The position numbers and the translations under genes are program-made. From positions 1 to 42,084 of the IMG/VR virus record IMGVR_UViG_3300034105_002158: 42,084 nucleotides of DNA. The stretch is one strand, 5' to 3'. Within the stretch, counting starts at the first letter, position 1. Every line of letters begins with the position of its first letter. Under the pieces are notes generated by a model. It had not been told where the DNA came from. It saw only the letters and a program-made list of their open reading frames with translations, and did not search any database. Shown in pieces: positions 37,353-42,084 of this stretch. The DNA comes from a virus.

Positions 37353-37423
37353 AGCGGATGATGAGAATTGAACTTGCCCCTTTTTCTTGGAAGGCAGAAG
37401 TGCTACCAATATTCAATATTCTC
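37353..37423 (-). tRNA. degenerate tRNA-Gly-like gene (TCC)
   Basis: The 3' half looks like tRNA-Gly: anticodon loop CTTCCAA, GTTCAATTC T-loop, acceptor 3' strand CATCCGC with discriminator T. The 5' acceptor strand GAGAATA pairs at only four of seven positions, and the D-, anticodon- and T-stems are poor. Instead, the 5' end can pair with the T-loop and beyond (ATGAGAA...TTGAA with TTCAATTCTCAT). Probably a decayed tRNA or a repurposed fragment. Confidence 0.5.
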
Positions 37424-37435
37424 ATTACTTAATTG

Positions 37436-37509
37436 TACACCAGGTAGGACTTGAACCTACGATAGCCGAATTATGAGTTCGGTGCCTTAACCAACTTGGC
37501 TACTGGTGC
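37436..37509 (-). tRNA. tRNA with CAT anticodon (Met, or Ile if lysidine-modified)
   Basis: Acceptor GCACCAG/CTGGTGT (one G-T), D-arm GCC/GGC with AAGTTGGTTAA loop, anticodon stem CCGAA/TTCGG with loop CTCATAA, variable CTATC, T-arm GTAGG/CCTAC with TTCAAGT, discriminator A. No encoded CCA. It is transcribed from a perfect promoter just upstream. Confidence 0.92.
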
Positions 37510-37517
37510 ATAGTTCA

Positions 37518-37546
37518 ATTATAGCAAATAATCAAATAAATGTCAA
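37518..37546 (-). promoter_or_regulatory. consensus promoter of the tRNA / LLM unit (minus strand)
   Basis: TTGACA (37541-37546), 17-base spacer, TATAAT (37518-37523). Start expected at about 37511, two bases before tRNA-Met. It may continue through the Gly-like tRNA into the monooxygenase gene. Confidence 0.8.
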
Positions 37547-37562
37547 CCTTCATTAATTTATT

Positions 37563-38351
37563 TTATTCTTCTAGCACATTTACTGTAAACATAACTTCAT
37601 TATTTTCATTTTTAATTTCTTTTATAACGTAAATTTTATCATCTAGATTTGAATAATATTGATCAACATTTCCAGAATACACATCTTCTATTGTTTTTCC
37701 TAAATATTTGTGATTTGAACAAGACAAAACAGAAATCCAATCTGTATGATTCTTGTCAGTCCTTTTATTTAGAGATATCCAGTGTTCAGGTTTTTTATTA
37801 CAAAAATAACATTCAGGGGCCTTTAATCTGTTTAAAGTAACAGACCATTCACCATCTTTATCAAAGGCAATCAAATCATTGACATCATATGCCGAATCTT
37901 TATCTCTATCTTTTTGTAATGTTGTTGTATGTTCTTTAGTTTTACTTATAGAATAGGTATAATCAAAAAGCCCAAGACCGTCTTGAGGAATAGCAGGAGC
38001 AGAAAAATGATCTATGATTAGGTCAATATCAGGCAAATCATTTTCTAAAAAAAGATCAAATTGAATTTTTGCAGGGTAACAGTTTTCCCAAATTCTACAA
38101 GAATAGTATCCATTTTCTAGGATACCTTGAACAATACTTCCAGCATTATCAGAATCTATATCTGGTATTTTTGTTCCTACAGGTCCAAAAATTGGCTTTC
38201 CTAAATAGTTTTTATGTATTGGCCCGTCTGATCCTGTATCGCACTTATGTTTTATGCTATATTCTGTAAGTCCTCTAAAAATATTTATTAAATGAGGAAG
38301 ATGTGTCACAGGGTTTATAGTAAAACCATTTAAAGTAAGTCTAGTTGGCAT
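37563..38351 (-). CDS. hypothetical protein, possible inactive SpeD-like fold
   Basis: 262 residues. The first 130 residues have the general run of S-adenosylmethionine decarboxylase-like proteins: hydrophobic strand and helix, GSIVQGILENGYYSCRIWEN, then PAKIQFDLFLENDLPDIDLIIDHF. The Ser, His and Cys needed for processing and catalysis are not at matching places. The C-terminal part carries CYFCNKKPEHW and LSCSNHKYLG, a likely zinc site. It is coupled to the CDGSH-cupin gene upstream, with AAGGAT as ribosome site. I do not claim decarboxylase activity; resemblance may be chance. Confidence 0.4.
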   Translation of the reverse strand: MPTRLTLNGFTINPVTHLPHLINIFRGLTEYSIKHKCDTGSDGPIHKNYLGKPIFGPVGTKIPDIDSDNAGSIVQGILENGYYSCRIWENCYPAKIQFDLFLENDLPDIDLIIDHFSAPAIPQDGLGLFDYTYSISKTKEHTTTLQKDRDKDSAYDVNDLIAFDKDGEWSVTLNRLKAPECYFCNKKPEHWISLNKRTDKNHTDWISVLSCSNHKYLGKTIEDVYSGNVDQYYSNLDDKIYVIKEIKNENNEVMFTVNVLEE

Positions 38352-38355
38352 ATGT

Positions 38356-39156
38356 TTATCCTTGTGTATTTAAAACGTCATAGTCTAAAATTAAAGATGC
38401 TCTTGGAAAATTTGCAACAGCACTATGAAAAACACCAATAGGTATATACATAACATCTCCAGGTTTCATAATGTATGAATCATAAGTCAAAGTTCTTTGT
38501 TGTTCATAAGTTAATGAATCTCTTTCTGTACTGTTTTTAATATGATAAATTCTATATTCAACTTCTCCAGCGCATGTCCAAGAAACGACAGACTGCCTAT
38601 CTGAATGACCAGTTCCAACATATTCATTTCCAGCAAAATTTATTAAAGACTTTACAGTGTTTAGCATATCCTGTTTATAGAATATAGATAAAAAATTATC
38701 AAGATATGGCATGTTGTACCAACTATGTTCAAAAGAAGGTGTCTGTATGGAAAAATTTATTTGCTTTATACGTAAAACATGTAAATCTAATTTTTTTAAT
38801 GAATACATGTTTGTACTTTTGTTGTTATTATTTAACAAAATCTTTGGCCCGTGATCCCCATGTTCTTCTTTTTTTGATTCATCATAGATATTTTCACTTA
38901 CTTCATCAATTATTGGGTTATTATATTGATGATTTATTAAGCCAACAAAATCACCCCATTCAGGAGATTGACTCATAAAACCTTTTAAAAATAAAACTTT
39001 GCCAGTTTTATCTGATTCTTTCATTTTTAATAATATAGTTTCTCTTATGTTGTTGTCGGTTGAGGAGAGGGTGAGATCTTCAGAATTTACCTTTGTTTTG
39101 TGAGTATTGTCACAATAGGGATAGGTTTTTGACCTACCACAGGTGCATTGCCTCAT
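38356..39156 (-). CDS. CDGSH iron-sulfur domain fused to a JmjC/cupin-type domain
   Basis: 266 residues. The N-terminus CTCGRSKTYPYCDNTH gives the three Cys (4, 6, 15) and one His (19) of a CDGSH [2Fe-2S] site. The C-terminal half is a cupin: His184 and Asp186 (GTGHSDRQ) and His244 (IPIGVFHSAV), with MKPGDVMYIP before the last ligand, as in JmjC / cupin-4 hydroxylases. A built-in Fe-S site could feed electrons to the oxygenase. The ATG is six bases after an extended -10, so leaderless. Substrate unknown. Confidence 0.68.
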   Translation of the reverse strand: MRQCTCGRSKTYPYCDNTHKTKVNSEDLTLSSTDNNIRETILLKMKESDKTGKVLFLKGFMSQSPEWGDFVGLINHQYNNPIIDEVSENIYDESKKEEHGDHGPKILLNNNNKSTNMYSLKKLDLHVLRIKQINFSIQTPSFEHSWYNMPYLDNFLSIFYKQDMLNTVKSLINFAGNEYVGTGHSDRQSVVSWTCAGEVEYRIYHIKNSTERDSLTYEQQRTLTYDSYIMKPGDVMYIPIGVFHSAVANFPRASLILDYDVLNTQG

Positions 39157-39162
39157 ATTACA

Positions 39163-39171
39163 ATTATACCA
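39163..39171 (-). promoter_or_regulatory. extended -10 promoter, predicted leaderless (minus strand)
   Basis: TGGTATAAT on the minus strand with six bases to the ATG at 39156. Confidence 0.6.
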
Positions 39172-39218
39172 TAGGCCTAAAGTCGGGAATATATTGAAGT
39201 ATAGTCTAAAAATTGTGC

Positions 39219-39224
39219 TATAAT
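39219..39224 (+). promoter_or_regulatory. -10 promoter, predicted leaderless
   Basis: TATAAT six bases before the ATG at 39231. An in-frame TTG at 39213 lies upstream of this element and is therefore rejected as the start. Confidence 0.55.
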
Positions 39225-39230
39225 AAAGTC

Positions 39231-39947
39231 ATGACTATATCACATCCAAACCTTCAAAGGCTAGACGAGAAACTCTATTACATTCCTAATTTTATTAGTA
39301 AGGAAGAGGTTGATTTTGTAAATAAAGTATTAAAAGAGCGAGAAGATAAATCTACAAAACACCCATTTGGAGTGGTAAACTACGGTGTCACAGAATCTAT
39401 CCCAGAAGTTTTTCCTGTTTGGGAAAAGGTTTCTGAACTACTTGCTCCACAATATGTTGTTCACCCATTGTTAAGCATGCTTCATTATAAAGAGGGCGCA
39501 GGAATGGAACCTCATTGGGATAGTCCTGGTGAAGGAAATCATGAAAACCTAACATTACCAGACATATGGTCAACATGTTGCCTATTAGAATTTGGAGTTT
39601 GTGTTTACTTTGGGGAGTTTACTGGAGGAGAAGTTTTTTATCCAAAACAAGACATAGTTGTACCCGTTCAGCCAGGGGATTTAGTTATTCATGGCGCATT
39701 AGAAGATTATGCTCATGGAGTTAAACCAGTCCTTTCTGGATCAAGATACTCATATTCAAACTTTTGTTTAGAAGCAATTAAAAATCCAGGAACTTTTAAC
39801 AATTATGGTACTGAAGAATATAAACTTCAAACAGCAGACCCTTCTCGTATAGAAGAAACTTGGCTAGACCCACTAAAGAAAAATGATCAACTGGTTATAT
39901 TACCAGACGAAATGGTTGAAAGAGAAAAACTTCCTTACATTTCTTAA
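39231..39947 (+). CDS. 2OG-Fe(II) oxygenase, prolyl-4-hydroxylase-like (copy 5)
   Basis: 238 residues. Ligands His95 and Asp97 (MEPHWDSPG), His162 (YAHGVKP), Arg172 (GSRYSYSNF). Core VCVYFGEFTGGEVFYPKQ. The C-terminus is extended by about 55 residues beyond the oxygenase core, with no recognised motif. The ending RYSYSN is shared with copy 7 at 41483, so these two are closest to each other. Own promoter; divergent from the CDGSH-cupin gene. Confidence 0.83.
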   Translation: MTISHPNLQRLDEKLYYIPNFISKEEVDFVNKVLKEREDKSTKHPFGVVNYGVTESIPEVFPVWEKVSELLAPQYVVHPLLSMLHYKEGAGMEPHWDSPGEGNHENLTLPDIWSTCCLLEFGVCVYFGEFTGGEVFYPKQDIVVPVQPGDLVIHGALEDYAHGVKPVLSGSRYSYSNFCLEAIKNPGTFNNYGTEEYKLQTADPSRIEETWLDPLKKNDQLVILPDEMVEREKLPYIS

Positions 39948-39955
39948 TTTTATAA

Positions 39956-40621
39956 TTAAAATTTATTTTTATTGTAAAAATCTTTTGTTTTTATAAATCC
40001 AACAAGAACGTATCTTGTAGGTCCAGGATTTACAACTGTTACGCCATGTTTAAATTCTTCCGTTCCTGGAAAAAGCACAAGAGATCCAGCCTTTGGTTTT
40101 AAAGATATGTTTAAGTTTTCAAAGAAAAGTTGTCCACCTTCATAATTATCATTAAGGTAAAAAATCGCTGCATACTGAATTGAAGGGTCTGTATGTACAT
40201 CTGTATGAGAAAATAGTTCAACACCATCATACATTCTTTGAATAGTGTGGCAACCAATCAATGCAAGAGACTGGTCTGTTTTTTCTATCAGATCATTTAT
40301 TCTTTTTATAATTGTTTTAGCAATCAAAGAGTCTGGAATATAAAGATTTTTATCGGCCCAGTTTTCAGTAATTTCAAATTTACCTTCAGCAACAAGGTTT
40401 TCAACATCATCTCTGTTAAATTTTTCCATACAGAAAGTTTTTAAATTTTCTAAATAAAAAGAACTCCACTCTGATTCTGTGGTTTTATTTATGATAGCAA
40501 GACAGGCATCTATCGTTTCTTGAGGAATAAAATCTTCTACTATAAAAATATTGCTATGTATTTCTTTAAAACTAACTTCTGATTCTGACAATTCTTTGGC
40601 AAAACCTTTTAAAAATGTCAT
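39956..40621 (-). CDS. 2OG-Fe(II) oxygenase, prolyl-4-hydroxylase-like (copy 6)
   Basis: 221 residues. Two possible HxD pairs are adjacent (FSHTDVHTD: His139/Asp141 and His143/Asp145). The distal ligand is His192 (FKHGV) and 2OG binding is by Arg203 (PTRYVLV). Core IFYLNDNYEGGQLFFENLN, lacking the usual Pro of FP. It follows two small minus-strand ORFs and converges with copy 5. Substrate unknown. Confidence 0.82.
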   Translation of the reverse strand: MTFLKGFAKELSESEVSFKEIHSNIFIVEDFIPQETIDACLAIINKTTESEWSSFYLENLKTFCMEKFNRDDVENLVAEGKFEITENWADKNLYIPDSLIAKTIIKRINDLIEKTDQSLALIGCHTIQRMYDGVELFSHTDVHTDPSIQYAAIFYLNDNYEGGQLFFENLNISLKPKAGSLVLFPGTEEFKHGVTVVNPGPTRYVLVGFIKTKDFYNKNKF

Positions 40622-40627
40622 GATTAT

Positions 40628-40792
40628 TTAACTTTTACCCATTAATGATAAAGCAGGGAGTAAGAGTTCTTCTCTTATTCTATTTTGTTGTATTTCAAAT
40701 TTAGAAAGATAGGGCTTATTCTTTATTCTTTTTTTATTTTTCGTTGCTCTATTAATTTTATGTTGAGATACTTTGTTATTAGATTTTTTCAA
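40628..40792 (-). CDS. small basic protein (TTG start)
   Basis: 54 residues if TTG 40792 is used. The N-terminal half is very rich in Lys, Asn and Arg; the C-terminal helix (KFEIQQNRIREELLLPALSLMGKS) is amphipathic. No ATG in frame upstream. It sits between the zinc-ribbon ORF and oxygenase copy 6 with small gaps, so it fits an operon. Support is modest. Confidence 0.38.
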   Translation of the reverse strand: MKKSNNKVSQHKINRATKNKKRIKNKPYLSKFEIQQNRIREELLLPALSLMGKS

Positions 40793-40797
40793 TTAAC

Positions 40798-40926
40798 TCA
40801 CTGGCTTTCTGCTACTTTGTCACAAGGACAAATAATTGATTCGGGTAGTTCGTGAACCTTTGTTACAATAGTAATCATAGTCTCACATTCAACGCATTTA
40901 TAAATTTTCTTAACTCTTTTGGTCAT
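40798..40926 (-). CDS. small zinc-ribbon protein
   Basis: 42 residues. CVEC (11-14) and CPC (33-35) pairs form a likely zinc ribbon. The ATG is six bases after TATGAT preceded by TGG, again the leaderless arrangement. Function unknown. Confidence 0.55.
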   Translation of the reverse strand: MTKRVKKIYKCVECETMITIVTKVHELPESIICPCDKVAESQ

Positions 40927-40932
40927 AAACTA

Positions 40933-40941
40933 ATCATACCA
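40933..40941 (-). promoter_or_regulatory. extended -10 promoter, predicted leaderless (minus strand)
   Basis: TGG plus TATGAT on the minus strand, six bases before the ATG at 40926. One mismatch to TATAAT. Confidence 0.45.
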
Positions 40942-40957
40942 TATTCAAATGTACATA

Positions 40958-41407
40958 TCAAGACTTTTGCCCATCCCATGTTCCTATTTTGGTTGTAGCA
41001 ATGTTGTGATCTTCCCATAGTTTTATTACATTTGGATTGTCATCTACAGCATGAGTTACATTCCATAGTAAAGTTATTTTATCAAGTATATCTTTTTTTG
41101 CTTCATAGTCTGGTCTATTATCGTTATCTGCCCTCATAAATAAACCATGAGATCTAATATTATTTTTAGCAAGCCACATAGATGTAAGTCCACGATATTT
41201 CTCTTTACGTGAAGTAACAACAAGGATAGAATGACCATCACTAACAGAATTATTTAACATTTCTAAAACATTTACATTTGGCAGGGCATCTATAGAAGCC
41301 TCATGAAAGGCATCGTAGTCCCTATTAGAGCCACGAACATGATGCAGATAGGGATCTATATTGGCAAGCGTTCCGTCTACATCGTATATATGTGCTGTTG
41401 GTTTCAT
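40958..41407 (-). CDS. HAD-superfamily phosphatase (PNKP-phosphatase-like)
   Basis: 149 residues from ATG 41407; a longer frame to 41443 would run through the promoter. HAD motif I is IYDVDGTLANID (nucleophile and acid Asp), motif II is in LVVTSRKEKYR, and motif IV is HAVDDNPNVIKLW. The phrase TSRKEKYRGLTxxWLAKN and the size resemble the 3'-phosphatase part of phage polynucleotide kinase. No kinase domain is present. It may repair RNA/DNA ends or hydrolyse nucleotides. Confidence 0.75.
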   Translation of the reverse strand: MKPTAHIYDVDGTLANIDPYLHHVRGSNRDYDAFHEASIDALPNVNVLEMLNNSVSDGHSILVVTSRKEKYRGLTSMWLAKNNIRSHGLFMRADNDNRPDYEAKKDILDKITLLWNVTHAVDDNPNVIKLWEDHNIATTKIGTWDGQKS

Positions 41408-41414
41408 ATTATCT

Positions 41415-41443
41415 ATTATATCAAAAATTAAAGTCTGTGTCAA
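41415..41443 (-). promoter_or_regulatory. consensus promoter, predicted leaderless (minus strand)
   Basis: TTGACA (41438-41443), exactly 17 bases, TATAAT (41415-41420), seven bases, ATG 41407. This is the clearest case of a full consensus promoter placed directly at a start codon. Confidence 0.8.
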
Positions 41444-41470
41444 ATTGATAATTTTGACAGCGAATAATGA

Positions 41471-41476
41471 TATAAT
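41471..41476 (+). promoter_or_regulatory. -10 promoter, predicted leaderless
   Basis: TATAAT six bases before the ATG at 41483, divergent from the promoter at 41415-41443. A TTGACA upstream is only 11 bases away and so is not a normal -35. Confidence 0.55.
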
Positions 41477-41482
41477 GTAAAT

Positions 41483-42055
41483 ATGATACCTTTTAATTTA
41501 AATAATTTAACTCAAATTGGTGAAGACATATATGTATGTAAAAATTTTTTATCTAATAAAGATTTGTTAATCATAAATGATGAAATTAATTTAAAGAAAG
41601 AATTCTTGTTGGATACTAAAAATACTAGTAAAGAAATTAAAAGTCTTACCATTATATATAATAAAATCAAACAAATAGTAAAAGATCCATATAATATTAC
41701 AAATTCTAGCACCATGAATATATTAAGTGTAGGAGATACCTGGGGTCTACATGCGGACAATGGTGCCTTTTTAGATATAAGAAAGCAAAGTTTGCTTTTA
41801 AAAGAAGGGGAAGAGTTTATATTAAAAAATAATAACATTTTTGGTACTGTTGCCTATATAAACGATTTTGGTGGTGGAGAACTTAGATACCCAAACCAGT
41901 CAATTACTTATAAACCAGAGCCAGGTGATTTAGTTATTCATAGCGCAGAAGATCATTGCACTCACGAAGTCCTTAAAGTTACATCGGGAGTTCGATATTC
42001 TTATTCAAATGGAATATATGAAAAAATAAAGGTTCCAAAGAATTTAGTTATTTAA
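41483..42055 (+). CDS. 2OG-Fe(II) oxygenase, prolyl-4-hydroxylase-like (copy 7)
   Basis: 190 residues. Ligands His90 and Asp92 (GLHADNGAF), His161 (CTHEVLKV), Arg171 (GVRYSYSNG). Core VAYINDFGGGELRYPNQS. The gene has its own near-leaderless promoter. It shares the RYSYSN ending with copy 5 at 39231. Substrate unknown. Confidence 0.83.
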   Translation: MIPFNLNNLTQIGEDIYVCKNFLSNKDLLIINDEINLKKEFLLDTKNTSKEIKSLTIIYNKIKQIVKDPYNITNSSTMNILSVGDTWGLHADNGAFLDIRKQSLLLKEGEEFILKNNNIFGTVAYINDFGGGELRYPNQSITYKPEPGDLVIHSAEDHCTHEVLKVTSGVRYSYSNGIYEKIKVPKNLVI

Positions 42056-42084
42056 ATCTTTTTTCCACGCATCTAAGTCTAGGC
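42044..42084 (-). CDS. possible 3' end of a minus-strand gene (truncated by window)
   Basis: A minus-strand frame enters from the window end and stops at 42044, giving the last twelve residues LDLDAWKKDLNN. The small overlap with the end of the convergent oxygenase gene is acceptable for this genome. Too short for more than a note. Confidence 0.3.
   Translation of the reverse strand, partial: LDLDAWKKDLNN

Overview
The window looks like about 42 kb of a tailed double-stranded DNA phage (Caudoviricetes) genome that infects an actinobacterium. Tight overlapping genes, a terminase large subunit, a complete phage replication set, an endolysin with membrane proteins beside it, and tRNA genes point to a phage. 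A WhiB-like regulator, a DUF7455 protein, an AhpC/AhpD pair with the same key residues as the mycobacterial pair, and a secreted protein with an actinobacterial-style signal peptide point to the host. The sequence is clearly A+T-rich, which would fit freshwater acI/Nanopelagicales Actinobacteria better than high-GC soil hosts. That host assignment is inference.

Layout. (1) 1-1.2 kb: ends of virion or tail-appendage genes. (2) 1.2-2.9 kb: small regulators and a sulfotransferase inserted between two copies of the 3' end of a DNA-binding protein gene. (3) 2.9-13.6 kb: replication and recombination: DnaB-like helicase, primase, gp32-like SSB, DnaE-type polymerase, RecA, PD-(D/E)XK resolvase-like protein, Cas4/RecB-like Fe-S nuclease, RuvC-like resolvase and a DUF1599 protein. 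(4) 13.6-15.9 kb: terminase subunits. (5) 15.9-22.7 kb: surface biology: an Ala-rich secreted protein, an SGNH / carbamoyltransferase / SGNH cassette, and a large secreted protein with PEP repeats whose expected start codon is ATC. (6) 22.7-26.4 kb: lysis and proteolysis: small membrane proteins, a proteasome/HslV-like Thr protease, a PT-linker zinc metalloprotease and a CHAP endolysin. (7) 26.4-32.6 kb: accessory genes, including 2OG-Fe(II) oxygenases, an APS-kinase/nucleotidyltransferase fusion, a nuclease, WhiB and membrane proteins. (8) 32.6-42.1 kb: a mosaic on both strands with more 2OG oxygenases, two structured-RNA candidates, tRNAs, a peroxide-detoxification group (AhpC, AhpD, glutathione-peroxidase-like, luciferase-like monooxygenase), a CDGSH-cupin fusion and a HAD phosphatase.

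Themes. Seven separate Fe(II)/2-oxoglutarate oxygenases plus one JmjC/cupin-type protein lie in the last 16 kb, which is unusually many for one phage. Sulfotransferase plus APS-kinase-like domain, and carbamoyltransferase plus two SGNH proteins, suggest chemical decoration of host or virion glycans or DNA. Many accessory genes on both strands share one promoter form: a TATAAT-type -10, five to seven bases, then the ATG. This predicts leaderless mRNAs. The same spacing places the 5' end of one RNA candidate exactly at the base of a 12-bp closing stem.

All functions come from reading motifs by eye; no database search was run. Capsid, portal and most tail genes are not in the window.
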